From contig NZ_VCBA01000009.1 of the NCBI RefSeq assembly GCF_007995245.1, forward strand, positions 62,001 to 126,000: a stretch of 64,000 bases of DNA. The letters are read 5' to 3'. Under the pieces are notes generated by a model, which saw only the letters and a program-made list of their open reading frames with translations, was not told where the DNA came from and did not search any database. Positions 1 through 8,815 of this stretch are shown one piece after another. The translations under genes were made by a program, and so were the position numbers. Within the stretch, counting starts at the first letter, position 1, and each line of letters begins with the position of its first letter. The stretch comes from Tateyamaria sp. syn59 (lineage in GTDB: Bacteria; Pseudomonadota; Alphaproteobacteria; Rhodobacterales; Rhodobacteraceae).

Positions 1-1740
1 CGCATTCACCGTTTCTGCGTCGAGGACATCGGCAGGGTTTTGGTTGGAGACCTGCTGATCTTCCCATTCGGTGAAGAAAATATTCGCGTTCGTGGTCAGC
101 CTCCCATCCATGAAACTGCCGCGAAAGGCAAACTCATAGTTGGTCGTGTATTCAGGGCCGAAGGAGAACTGATTGCCAGACGACAGGTTGATGCCCGAGC
201 CACCGGCCCGGTAACCTCGCTGGATCGTAAAGGCCGTCGAGATATCGTCGTTCCAGTCGTAGGTCAGCCCGACCTTGGGCAGAAACGCATCAAACGTTTC
301 GCTCGTTTCCGTTGGTTCGATCTGCGCTCCGAGCAGCGCCTCCAGCCTGGCTTGGATACCTGCGATCGTTGTCGGAGGGAGACCCAATCCCTGCAGGCGC
401 GTCAAGTATGGCGAGAAATCTGCGCTGTCCAATTCGGTTCGGCGATTGTCCAGGGTATCTCTGTCATATCGGAAGCCGACAGTTGCCGTCAGACCCGGAA
501 CAGAGGTGATGTCGAAATCTGCTTCACCAAAGACGGCGTAGTTCTTTGACGACGACCCAAAATTGCGGTCTTGCACCAAACTGACCTCGCCCAGCAGAAA
601 TGGCGGCAGAGTACCAGGCAAACGTGAGTTGAATGCGCTTGCGTCACCAGTTGTCGACGTAATGTTGTCACTGTCATTTGTTCCGTAAAACAGGCCAACC
701 ACACCTCTGACATGTTCATAGTCGAACCGCAGGCGAAGATCTTGCTCAAAGGCCTCGGGGTTGCCGGTCCTTACAAACGTTCCAAGCGGCACGGCTGTAA
801 AATCATTATCGGCACGACGCAGGTAGTCGGCTTCGTAGTAACTCGTCTCCGACTCCAGCGTCCAAACGTTGTTGATCTCCCAGTTCACTTTCACACCGCC
901 AAAGCGATGCTCTGCGCCGTGGCGAAAATCACTGTCGGCGCGACTGATGCGTTGGACGGGAAACAGTGCCTCTTCAACCTGCGCGAAAGTGCCAAAGTTT
1001 CGCGCTCTGTTCAAAGAGAACACGACATTTACTGAATCGGTCGGATCCCACCGCAGTTTGGCCCGATAGGTCGTTGCCTCCTGGCGATCAAAAGCATCTG
1101 TGCCAAGCGTCGGGTTTGTAATTGACCCATCGGTTTCAAAACTCTCTACGGAAAATCTAAGGGCCAGCCGATCTTCGATGAGAGGCAAGTTGATTGCGAC
1201 AGCGCGTTCAACGGTCCCACGTTCACCAATGCCAAAGCGAAGTTTGTACTCCTCCTCATAAGTTGGATCTTTCGAACGTATCACAATGGCTCCGGCCAGC
1301 GCATTGCGTCCCTGTTGGGTCGACTGCGGGCCGCGCAACACTTCCACTTGCTCAAGATCCCAGGTTGAGTACGGACCAAAGAACGCAGATTGCGTGCTTG
1401 GCAACGCGATACCGTCCACTTGCAGCGAAACCACAGGACTGCCCCCGCCTCCCAAACCATTACGTGGAACACCACGGATCGAAATACCGGCGTTTTTGCC
1501 GGTTGTTGTCACGCCTGGCGTGCGCTCCAGCATGTCATAAACGTCCTGCTCGCTGCGTTGCTCCAGTTCTTCGCCCGTTTCCACCGCAACAGATGTGGCA
1601 CTGTCCTGAACCGTTCTGCTCTGCAACTCTCCGCGCAAGATGATGACACCAAGGTCAACAGGTTCCTCTTGAGCAAGAACAGGACCGGTGGTCAATGCGA
1701 TAGTCGAGACAAAGCAATAGAATAGGTGACGTCCAGCCAT
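1..1740 (-). CDS. TonB-dependent outer-membrane receptor, C-terminus cut by window edge
   Basis: The reading frame is open on the minus strand from an ATG at 1740 to the window edge, about 580 residues. It begins with a signal peptide (ending near VLAQEE), then a TonB-box-like stretch (LGVIILRGELQ), a plug domain (PGVTTTGKNAGISIRG, VEVLRGPQSTQQGRNALAG) and many beta strands of the barrel. It is a clear paralogue of the receptor at 36500-38629: both contain LRGELQSRTVQDS near the N-terminus and the same plug motif. By comparison with that 709-residue copy about 130 residues are missing here. The substrate is unknown; siderophore or another iron chelate is likely from the paralogue's neighbours. 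No stop codon is visible inside the window. Confidence 0.9.
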   Translation of the reverse strand, partial: MAGRHLFYCFVSTIALTTGPVLAQEEPVDLGVIILRGELQSRTVQDSATSVAVETGEELEQRSEQDVYDMLERTPGVTTTGKNAGISIRGVPRNGLGGGGSPVVSLQVDGIALPSTQSAFFGPYSTWDLEQVEVLRGPQSTQQGRNALAGAIVIRSKDPTYEEEYKLRFGIGERGTVERAVAINLPLIEDRLALRFSVESFETDGSITNPTLGTDAFDRQEATTYRAKLRWDPTDSVNVVFSLNRARNFGTFAQVEEALFPVQRISRADSDFRHGAEHRFGGVKVNWEINNVWTLESETSYYEADYLRRADNDFTAVPLGTFVRTGNPEAFEQDLRLRFDYEHVRGVVGLFYGTNDSDNITSTTGDASAFNSRLPGTLPPFLLGEVSLVQDRNFGSSSKNYAVFGEADFDITSVPGLTATVGFRYDRDTLDNRRTELDSADFSPYLTRLQGLGLPPTTIAGIQARLEALLGAQIEPTETSETFDAFLPKVGLTYDWNDDISTAFTIQRGYRAGGSGINLSSGNQFSFGPEYTTNYEFAFRGSFMDGRLTTNANIFFTEWEDQQVSNQNPADVLDAETVNA

Positions 1741-1806
1741 GACTGTCCTCGGACTTAACTTGGGTTCTACGTGAGGGCTGGCTGGGTGGAAGCTTGCGCG
1801 ATCTCA

Positions 1807-1823
1807 TACTGCGATGCGCAGTA
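1807..1823. promoter_or_regulatory. Perfect 7-bp dyad upstream of the receptor gene
   Basis: TACTGCG and CGCAGTA form a perfect inverted repeat with a 3-nt centre, 67 bp upstream of the receptor ATG at 1740. It lies in the 236-bp gap after the glycosyltransferase gene, where the receptor promoter must be. An operator role is inferred from position and symmetry only; I cannot name the regulator. Confidence 0.3.
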
Positions 1824-1976
1824 CGTCAGGATGGTTGCATCACCTGACCGCTCTGACAGCAAGCAGTCTTTCTACACGTCGCTGACAAACACAATTGAGC
1901 CAGGTTTTTTTGCAACAGTGAGGCTTGCCATTGATTGTCTGTAGGGACTGAAAATCAACGGAGTAAGCATCCCTGG

Positions 1977-3017
1977 CTATCCTGCAATCTGGCGGATCAC
2001 GCCTTCAAACAGCCGCGCCGTGTCTTGCCATCCGGGCAGCGCCTCGGCCCGTTTTGCCGACAGCCGGGACAGCGTCTCGGCCGTCGCACGATCTTGCAGG
2101 ACGTCGCGCAAGGCACCGGCCAATGCGATAGGGTCGTCCGGCGGCACAAGCAAGGCCGCCTCCCCGACCGTTTCCGGCACGGCGCCAACGCTGCATGATA
2201 CGACCGGCAAACCGTAGTGCATGGCCTCGCTCAAAACCATGCCATAGCCCTCGTAACGGGTGGCGAGGGCGAACACCGTCGCCGCATTAAACCGCGCGGC
2301 AAGATCAGCTTGCGCAAGCTCACCCGAGAACGACACACGATCCTCAATCGCCAGATCAGCGACCTGCAAGTGCAAGCCACGGGCGTAGTCCGGATCATGC
2401 GTCTTACCCACAATGTCAGCGCGCCAAGCGAGATCGCGCAAGTGTCCCAGAGCGGCCAGCAACACGTCGTGCCCCTTGCGCGGCGCAAGCAGGCCGACAG
2501 ATAGAATAAGCGGCGGATCTGTCGGCACCTGCTTCACCAGGGGTTTGTCAAATCCGGGCGGCGCAATCGTGATGCTGTCGGGGTCGGCGCCGAAATCTGT
2601 GCAAAGGATACGTTCGGTTTCAGGGCTCGGCACAATGACATGATCCACATGGCGCAGCGCCGCCGCTTCGTTTTGCAAAAGAAAATCGGCGCGCGCTTTC
2701 AGCAACCCGGTTTCAAGGCCCAGCGGGTGATGGACCATCGCGATCACCGGTGCCTCCACCTGCGAAAGGCCGACAGGATCAATTGCGCCAAAGACAAGAC
2801 CGTCGAGGATGATCGGCACATGTGCCGGAACAGCCCGCAGCGCATTCAGGGTCGCGGCCATGTCGGCCTCGGTCGGATCCGGGAAACTGTCCGGCAATTG
2901 CAGATGCTCCGTCGCACACCCGATCCGGTTCAGCTCATCCAGAACCCGCGCCTCGTAAATGAAACCACCAGTCCGGCGATCCTTGTCGCCCGGTATCGCG
3001 AAAACGGCGCGCGTCAT
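1977..3017 (-). CDS. Glycosyltransferase, GT-B fold (GT4-like)
   Basis: 346 residues. The C-terminal half has the GT-B nucleotide-sugar region: LSVGLLAPRKGHDVLL, then RYEGYGMVLSEAMHYGLPVV with the E-x7-E arrangement of family 4 retaining transferases, then VPPDDPIALAGAL. No signal peptide or membrane segment is evident, so it should act at the cytoplasmic face. The start ATG (3017) overlaps the stop of the upstream permease gene by 4 bp, making it the last gene of a seven-gene operon with lipid enzymes and an ABC importer. A lipid or lipid-headgroup acceptor is therefore plausible, but donor and acceptor cannot be read from sequence. Confidence 0.85.
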   Translation of the reverse strand: MTRAVFAIPGDKDRRTGGFIYEARVLDELNRIGCATEHLQLPDSFPDPTEADMAATLNALRAVPAHVPIILDGLVFGAIDPVGLSQVEAPVIAMVHHPLGLETGLLKARADFLLQNEAAALRHVDHVIVPSPETERILCTDFGADPDSITIAPPGFDKPLVKQVPTDPPLILSVGLLAPRKGHDVLLAALGHLRDLAWRADIVGKTHDPDYARGLHLQVADLAIEDRVSFSGELAQADLAARFNAATVFALATRYEGYGMVLSEAMHYGLPVVSCSVGAVPETVGEAALLVPPDDPIALAGALRDVLQDRATAETLSRLSAKRAEALPGWQDTARLFEGVIRQIAG

Positions 3018-4549
3018 ACCACTTGCTCACTTGCATAGATGCGCAGCACGGCACGCTCCATCATCGCAACCATCCCGTAGGCCGCCGTTGCGACCAGGGC
3101 GAGAACCGCCACACAAGACCACAGCATGTTATAATCCGAAGTGCTCGCCGTCATAGCCATCAACAGGCCAATGCCCTTGCCTGTTGCCAACCACTCCACG
3201 GTTGTGACCGCCAGCAACGCCGCCGGAACCGCCATGCGGGCTGACGCGAAAAAGGCGGGCAGCATCGCGGGCACTTGTGCGGCACGCAGCAGATGCCAAC
3301 GCCCGGCACCATAGCTTTTGAACACATCCACGATCTGCCCCGGCGTCTGGCGTAGCCCTTGTTGGCACGCCACGAATGTCGGGAAAAAGATCATGACGGC
3401 GACCACCACCATGGTCCCGACCAGACCCCGCCCGAAGGCCAGCACCAGAAGGGGCGCCGTGGTTATGATCGGCACCGCGCGCAGGGCGACGGCAACCGGC
3501 ATGGCCGCTCCACTAAGCGAGGGCGACAGTACCAAAAGGGCCGCCAGCCCCGCGCCCACTGCAAGCCCCGCGATGTATCCTGGGGCGGCAAAGGACAACG
3601 TCTCTGCCAGCGCCGAGAACAAAGTGTCTCGGTTCTGCGGCTCCATCAGGAAGGCCCAAACGTCGCCGGGGCGCTTCGCAAAAAAGCGGTTCAGGTCGAA
3701 CGCATCCATCGACGACTGCCAAAGCGCCAAGACCAAAACAGCAATGAATCCCAATTCAGCCAAGCGCATCCAGGATGCAGTTGGCACGGACGACGCGGGC
3801 GCAGACAGCAGGATAACCGGTTTGTACCCAACGGCGCGCTCACCGACCCATCCAATCACGGAGTAAGCCGCCATTGCCACACATGCGGCAACCACCGCCA
3901 GCGTCCATGTGGCGTCGGTGTCTAGCCCCCGCATGGCGCGGAGCGTCAGCACACCCAAGCCCCGCTCGGCCCCCGTGAACTCGCCAATCATAGCGCCCAG
4001 AAAGGCGGCAGGTGCGCTGATCTGCAAGCCCACGAACAAATAGGGAAGGCTGGCCCGCGCCCGCACGCGGATCAAGGTCGACAGCGCGCCACGCCCGTAA
4101 ATGCGCATCAGGTCGGTCCAGTTCTGCGACACCGACCGCAGCCCAATCAGAAACGTCAGCAACGTGGTGTAGTAGACAGCCAGCGCCCCAAGCATCACCT
4201 GCGGCCCCGTGCCGGTCCCGAACAGCACCCGCAGGATGGGACCGCTGGCAATCAGCGGCACGCAGAACACAAGCAACGCCAGCGCCGACAGCGTCCGTTG
4301 ACTGCGCGGAACCAGAATCATCGTGACACCCAGCAGCACGGCACCCAGGTTGCCCCACACAAACCCCCACATGGCGTTGACCGACGTCTCCGCCGTTGCG
4401 CGGGCCAGCAAGCCCATGTTCTCAGCCACATAAGCGGCAATGGCAGATGGGGAGCTGACCAGAACAGTGTCGGGACTGATCCGGGCAAGCGCCTCCCACA
4501 GCGCAAGCAAAAACAGGCACCAGCCAATGGCACGCACAGTCGGCATCAT
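3014..4549 (-). CDS. ABC importer permease, fused double permease of the THI5/SsuC type
   Basis: 511 residues, about twice a usual binding-protein-dependent permease. Two homologous halves are visible, each with a set of membrane helices and an EAA-type loop. The first half has the loop around AFLGAMIGEFTGAERGLGVL (about 180-200) and the second around AVPAALLAVTTVEWLATGKG (about 445-465). One chain could therefore form the whole membrane pore. It overlaps the ATPase gene upstream and the glycosyltransferase gene downstream by 4 bp each. With the neighbouring NMT1-type binding protein it most resembles importers for pyrimidine precursors of thiamine, aromatic sulfonates or similar small molecules; the substrate is not determined. 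Confidence 0.88.
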   Translation of the reverse strand: MMPTVRAIGWCLFLLALWEALARISPDTVLVSSPSAIAAYVAENMGLLARATAETSVNAMWGFVWGNLGAVLLGVTMILVPRSQRTLSALALLVFCVPLIASGPILRVLFGTGTGPQVMLGALAVYYTTLLTFLIGLRSVSQNWTDLMRIYGRGALSTLIRVRARASLPYLFVGLQISAPAAFLGAMIGEFTGAERGLGVLTLRAMRGLDTDATWTLAVVAACVAMAAYSVIGWVGERAVGYKPVILLSAPASSVPTASWMRLAELGFIAVLVLALWQSSMDAFDLNRFFAKRPGDVWAFLMEPQNRDTLFSALAETLSFAAPGYIAGLAVGAGLAALLVLSPSLSGAAMPVAVALRAVPIITTAPLLVLAFGRGLVGTMVVVAVMIFFPTFVACQQGLRQTPGQIVDVFKSYGAGRWHLLRAAQVPAMLPAFFASARMAVPAALLAVTTVEWLATGKGIGLLMAMTASTSDYNMLWSCVAVLALVATAAYGMVAMMERAVLRIYASEQVV

Positions 4550-5289
4550 GCCGCTTCCAGTGCCGCGAATACCTGCCGCGACACCGCCATAGCATCCGGC
4601 GTCTCAAGCAGACGTGCATCGCGTGTGCCGGACAAGTCGACGGGAATGTCCGCGACAACCCGCGCGGGCCGCGACGACAGCACCAGCACACGATCCGACA
4701 GCAACACCGCTTCTTCGACGGAATGGGTGATGAGAACAACGGTCGCTCCGCGCGACCGCCAAAGCGGCGGCAACTCGGCATTCAACCGCCTGCGTGTCAT
4801 GGCGTCCACGGCGCCGAAGGGTTCGTCGAGCAGCAAAACATCAGGGGCAGAGATCAGGCTGCGCGCAATCGCTGCCCTCTGCCGCATACCACCCGACAGC
4901 TCAGCAGGGCGGTGGTCCGCAAAACCGCCCAGACCAACCAAATCAATCAGCGCATCAACGTCTCCACCCGGCTTGCGCGCCAGCTCAGCACCGAGCGCGA
5001 TATTGGCGCGCACGCTGCGCCACGGCAGCAGAGATGGATCCTGAAACGCCATGGCTAGGCCCCCGCGCCGCGCGACGGCCTGGGGAGCTTCGTCACCCAG
5101 CCTGATCTCTCCGGTATCCGGATCCTCAAGCCCCGCAATCATCCGCAGCAGGGTGGACTTACCACAACCCGATGGCCCGACAAGGGCCGTCGTCTGTCCG
5201 GCTTCCAGCGTGATCGACAGCGGCGCCACCACCTCTGTAGCACCAAACCGTTTGCTCACATCAACGCAGTGAATATCTACGCTCGGCAT
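4546..5289 (-). CDS. ABC importer ATP-binding protein (ThiZ/SsuB/TauB-like)
   Basis: 247 residues. The Walker A motif GPSGCGKS is at 38-45, followed by the Q-loop (AFQDPSLLPW), the signature LSGGMRQRAAIARSL, Walker B VLLLDEPFGAVD and the H-loop histidine (LITHSVEEA). This is the standard layout of nitrate/sulfonate/taurine-class ATPases, which pair with NMT1-like binding proteins. The gene starts 24 bp after the binding-protein gene and overlaps the permease gene by 4 bp. The product would energise the fused permease at the cytoplasmic membrane. Confidence 0.9.
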   Translation of the reverse strand: MPSVDIHCVDVSKRFGATEVVAPLSITLEAGQTTALVGPSGCGKSTLLRMIAGLEDPDTGEIRLGDEAPQAVARRGGLAMAFQDPSLLPWRSVRANIALGAELARKPGGDVDALIDLVGLGGFADHRPAELSGGMRQRAAIARSLISAPDVLLLDEPFGAVDAMTRRRLNAELPPLWRSRGATVVLITHSVEEAVLLSDRVLVLSSRPARVVADIPVDLSGTRDARLLETPDAMAVSRQVFAALEAA

Positions 5290-5313
5290 GGCCGGACAGA
5301 CCTCGGGCCTCGT

Positions 5314-6303
5314 TCAGCCATGCACCTCTTCAAGCAGGGACCGATCCCACAGATCCGCCGACACGTCCTGCCCCAGCAGGGCCAGCGTTTCGATGTTGGA
5401 GGCCACCGTTTCCTCGGTGAACCAGCCAAACCCGTTCTCTACCGTCAGGTCACTGAACATCAGCGGCACCTGCCGCGCGGCCTGCAGCTTCTGTGCCTCT
5501 AGATCAAGGCCCGCATCCGGGAACATCTCGACCGCCAGGGCGGCGGCGGCATCGGTGTCGGCAAAATAGTCGTTCCACCCCATCACCTCACCCTTCAACA
5601 GCGCCACCAGATCGGCGCGACGATTGGCAAGCGCATCTTCAGTGGCAATGTACGTCTGAGAATGCAGAGCATAGCCGTAATCCGCCATCAGCATCGTGGT
5701 GTTGTCGACGCCCTGCACGGTCATCGCGACGGGCAGATCGGTTTCCCAACACAGCAGACAATCCACCTGTCCGCTGACGAGCGGCGCCGGGTCATACTGC
5801 GTCGGCACGATCTCAATCTGGTTGATGTCCACGTTGTTGAGCGTGCACAGCGCCTGTAAAACCGGCGTGTTGGCGACCGCCATGCCGATCCGCTTGCCCA
5901 CCAGATCCGCGGGCGTGTTTACCGGGTTGCCCGCCAGCGATGCGATGGCAAAGGGGTTCTTCTGCATCGCCACCGCAATGATCTTAAAGGGTGCGCCCTG
6001 CGCCACCGCAGCGGCGGTATAGTCAGCGGCAGAGATCCCCACCAATGCGGTGCCCGACACGACGGGCGGCTCCACCGGCGCATTGGGGCCACCCTGGCTC
6101 AACGACACATCAAGGCCAAGATCGCTCCAATACCCCTTGTTGGCGGCAATGTAGCTGCCGCCGAATTGCACAGAATGCAGCCAGGACAGTTGGAAATTCA
6201 CCGATGCCGCCGCCATGGCGGGCACGCCCGCAACGGCGGCGGCCGCACCGGCGGCGCTGGTTTGAAGAAAGAAACGGCGGGTCAGATGTGCAGGTTGGGT
6301 CAT
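5314..6303 (-). CDS. ABC importer substrate-binding protein, THI5/NMT1 family
   Basis: 329 residues. The N-terminus (HLTRRFFLQTSAAGAAAA) fits a Tat-type signal. The mature protein begins with a THI5-like strand (VNFQLSWLHSVQFGGSYIAANKGYW) and has the inner segment VDCLLCWETDLPVAM. In that segment a C-x2-C-W motif stands where the family often has cysteine-containing or aromatic ligand-pocket residues. Relatives bind hydroxymethylpyrimidine or formylaminopyrimidine, but close homologues bind other small compounds. The start codon overlaps the stop of the upstream UPF0104 gene (4 bp). No TPP riboswitch can be present directly upstream, because there is no leader space. Confidence 0.88.
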   Translation of the reverse strand: MTQPAHLTRRFFLQTSAAGAAAAVAGVPAMAAASVNFQLSWLHSVQFGGSYIAANKGYWSDLGLDVSLSQGGPNAPVEPPVVSGTALVGISAADYTAAAVAQGAPFKIIAVAMQKNPFAIASLAGNPVNTPADLVGKRIGMAVANTPVLQALCTLNNVDINQIEIVPTQYDPAPLVSGQVDCLLCWETDLPVAMTVQGVDNTTMLMADYGYALHSQTYIATEDALANRRADLVALLKGEVMGWNDYFADTDAAAALAVEMFPDAGLDLEAQKLQAARQVPLMFSDLTVENGFGWFTEETVASNIETLALLGQDVSADLWDRSLLEEVHG

Positions 6304-7205
6304 AGTGTGTCAGCTTTGCCTTTTGTTGAAGGAAGGGATGAAAAACCGGGAAACAGAAGAATGGCCGCGACCGGTAGCGTGGCCACCATCAGGACCAGCC
6401 CGTAGGTGATGCCGGTCGCGACACCGGCACTTGCCGGTGCGCCGATTAGTGGGAACAGAGCCGCGGCCGCCCCCTCGCGCCAGCCCCAGCCGCCAATGGA
6501 CAAGGGGACCAGCATCGCCGACAGCACCAGCGGGATCAGTGTCGCCCACGCCTCGGGTGGGATCACAACGCCTGTTGCGCGGGCACAGGCGTAAAAACCG
6601 AAGATCAGGCAGACAGTCGTCACCGCACCATGAGCGATCATCGCCGGTTGACGCATCAGCGCACCAACGGCGCGGAAAAATCTAGCGGGAGCGGTCTTGG
6701 ACTGGGCAAATGCCAGGGCAGCGACGATGCACAGAACAAGGACCGCCAGAACACCCAAGCCCAGCGTGCCCCATTGTGGACCACCCGGCAGCACAACGGC
6801 GCAAGCAAATCCCACCAGCATGAGCGCAAAAATCGCGATCTGGCCCAGCAACCGCTCTGCCATAACCGATTGCGACGCCCGCTTCAGGTCAGCACCCCGA
6901 CGCGCGCGCACCGCCCGCGTAACATCACCCGCCACGCCACCGGGAAGTGCCAGATTGATCAGCTGCGCCAGATAATACTCGCGCAGCGCGGCACCAAAGC
7001 TGATCCGCAGGTCAAAGGCGCGCGCCGCAATCGCCCACCGGCTCGCCATGGCACAGGTTGCCACCGTCACCGACAGCAGCGCCAGCAACGTCCAGCGATG
7101 ATCGACCTCCTGCAACCGGGCCAGCACGCTTGGTGCATCGGTCCACCACAGCAGCAGGGCAAGGCCACCGGCAGAAACCGCAAACTTGATCCAGTGCAGG
7201 GTCAT
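6300..7205 (-). CDS. YbhN/UPF0104 membrane protein (lysylphosphatidylglycerol-synthase-TM-like)
   Basis: 301 residues with about eight hydrophobic helices and no large soluble domain. Family features include SRWAIAARAF after the second helix, LINLALPGGVAGDVTRAVRA, a conserved Glu/Arg pair in the next helix (MAERLLGQ) and the IGGWGWREGAAAALFP segment near the end. The same fold is the flippase part of MprF and occurs alone in proteins linked to polar-lipid modification or transport. It overlaps both neighbours by 4 bp. Between a phosphoglycerol-transferase-like enzyme and an ABC importer, a lipid-translocation role is plausible but unproven. Confidence 0.85.
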   Translation of the reverse strand: MTLHWIKFAVSAGGLALLLWWTDAPSVLARLQEVDHRWTLLALLSVTVATCAMASRWAIAARAFDLRISFGAALREYYLAQLINLALPGGVAGDVTRAVRARRGADLKRASQSVMAERLLGQIAIFALMLVGFACAVVLPGGPQWGTLGLGVLAVLVLCIVAALAFAQSKTAPARFFRAVGALMRQPAMIAHGAVTTVCLIFGFYACARATGVVIPPEAWATLIPLVLSAMLVPLSIGGWGWREGAAAALFPLIGAPASAGVATGITYGLVLMVATLPVAAILLFPGFSSLPSTKGKADTL

Positions 7206-8815
7206 TCCGCCACTATCTCCGAAACCTGCACGTGGGTGAATGCGTCAAGAAAGTCGTTTCTGAAACTATCCATGCGCCGCACGGGGCCATCGGCTGCCGG
7301 GATCAGCCCGTCGGTCCAGTCCCAATGGCTGATCCGGTCAAGAACGTTGGCTGGGCCGATCATATGGACCGCGACATCCTTGTTGTCGCTGCCCGCCACA
7401 AACCCCGCCGCCTGATGATCTCCTGCGACAATAACCAAGGGCGCGGCATCGCCCAGACGCACCACATGCGAAAACGTGGCGCGGAGCGCATAGTCGACAG
7501 ACTGCCGATAGGCATTACGCACCGCATCGCGGTCCCGCCACAAATCCTTGGGGGCAGGCCCGCGGGCCGCCATCTCGTTAAAGATCGTACCGTCCTGCAC
7601 ATCCTCCCACGGCACCATATCTGCAATCGGTGTCCACGGTGCGTGCGACGAAATCAGCGCAATCTGGATGAAATCCGGGCGCGGGTCCTCCGGCAGAAGA
7701 TCAGGATATGTGGCCAGTGTGAACTGATCAGGCATCGTCACCCAGCGGAATGCATCCCCCTTGTAAGGGATCTCCGCCGCCGGAAATATGTGATCAAACC
7801 CCATCATCAGGCTTTCCGGCCAGCCTTTGGTGATCGCGGGCATGACGGCTGTAGTGCGGTAGCCCGCCTCTTGCGCAAAATGAAACAGCCACTTCTGACC
7901 GCTGGTCAGCATCGCCTTGTAGCGCCCGTTGTCAGACGTCCACAGCCCGCTCGCCAAGGCACCGTGCGCCAGCCAGCTTTGCCCGCCCGCCGTGGGCGAG
8001 GTCAGCCAGCCGCTTTTCATCGCCATCCCGGTCTGCGCAATCTGCGCCTCGGCGGCGCGCAGCGTTGCGAGATGTGTGGGCGCATAGAGCGGATTGTCGA
8101 AACTGGCCCGTCCATAGCTCTCGATCCAGATCAGGATGACATCCCGCTCCTCAAGCGCGTCCAGCAGACCGCTCGCATCGGCATAGGCGTCACGCTGCGC
8201 CTCCTCGGCAAAGCGCGCCAGCTCAGCCGTGGTTTGCTGCACCTGAAGCCCCCGCTTGACGGTCAGGCGCGTCGTCCAGGCCGTGCCCGGTGGGCTCTTC
8301 TCGAACCGCCAGTATTCCAGATGATGCCCCGCATCCGCTGCGGCCCAGCCTGCACACAGCACCGCGAGACCTGCGGCGGACATGCGCACCGACCTCGCAG
8401 TTGATACGCGCGCCCAAACCCGCAAACTGCGTTCGAGCGCAAGGAACAAGGCGACAAGCAAAAGCGCCGCGCCAAGAACGGCGCATGCCGCCAGCACTAC
8501 ACCGACACTGTCGCGCAACAGCGACAGGCCCGCGCCCGCCAGAAACAGGTCTAGAACCGGATTGAACGTGCGGTTGAAGGCGCTGAACATGGCATAATCG
8601 GCCAGCTTGATGATGACCGCCAGCACAAGGACAAGCGCCGCCACGTACCTCACGCCCCACCACCGCCCGATGGCCACCGCGCCCAGAAGCAGAACGGGCA
8701 GCTCCAGCGGCCAGCGGTTCAGCGCGCTCCATTTCATCGTGCCAGGATGGTTCGGCAACACCAGCACGGCAAAGATCAGTACCGCCGCAAGGATGAGCCC
8801 AAAAACCCGCGTCAT
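7202..8815 (-). CDS. Membrane sulfatase-like hydrolase/phosphoglycerol transferase (alkaline phosphatase superfamily)
   Basis: 537 residues from ATG 8815, whose ATGA overlaps the stop of the upstream phosphatidyltransferase gene; upstream in-frame codons only shadow that gene. The first part holds about four membrane helices, followed by a soluble domain starting with DVILIWIESYGRASFDNPLYA. SPTAGGQSW supplies the likely Thr/Ser nucleophile of the LtaS/phosphoglycerol-transferase type, and VIVAGDHQAAGF is the C-terminal metal site (Asp-His). The sulfatase C/S-x-P-x-R formylglycine signature is absent. Transfer or removal of a phospho-headgroup on a lipid or glycan outside the membrane is the best guess. 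Confidence 0.85.
   Translation of the reverse strand: MTRVFGLILAAVLIFAVLVLPNHPGTMKWSALNRWPLELPVLLLGAVAIGRWWGVRYVAALVLVLAVIIKLADYAMFSAFNRTFNPVLDLFLAGAGLSLLRDSVGVVLAACAVLGAALLLVALFLALERSLRVWARVSTARSVRMSAAGLAVLCAGWAAADAGHHLEYWRFEKSPPGTAWTTRLTVKRGLQVQQTTAELARFAEEAQRDAYADASGLLDALEERDVILIWIESYGRASFDNPLYAPTHLATLRAAEAQIAQTGMAMKSGWLTSPTAGGQSWLAHGALASGLWTSDNGRYKAMLTSGQKWLFHFAQEAGYRTTAVMPAITKGWPESLMMGFDHIFPAAEIPYKGDAFRWVTMPDQFTLATYPDLLPEDPRPDFIQIALISSHAPWTPIADMVPWEDVQDGTIFNEMAARGPAPKDLWRDRDAVRNAYRQSVDYALRATFSHVVRLGDAAPLVIVAGDHQAAGFVAGSDNKDVAVHMIGPANVLDRISHWDWTDGLIPAADGPVRRMDSFRNDFLDAFTHVQVSEIVAE

Noticed and set aside
6300-6303. TPP riboswitch before the THI5-type binding protein
   Set aside because: The gene overlaps its upstream neighbour by 4 bp, leaving no leader, and no THI-box-like sequence was seen in the flanking gaps.
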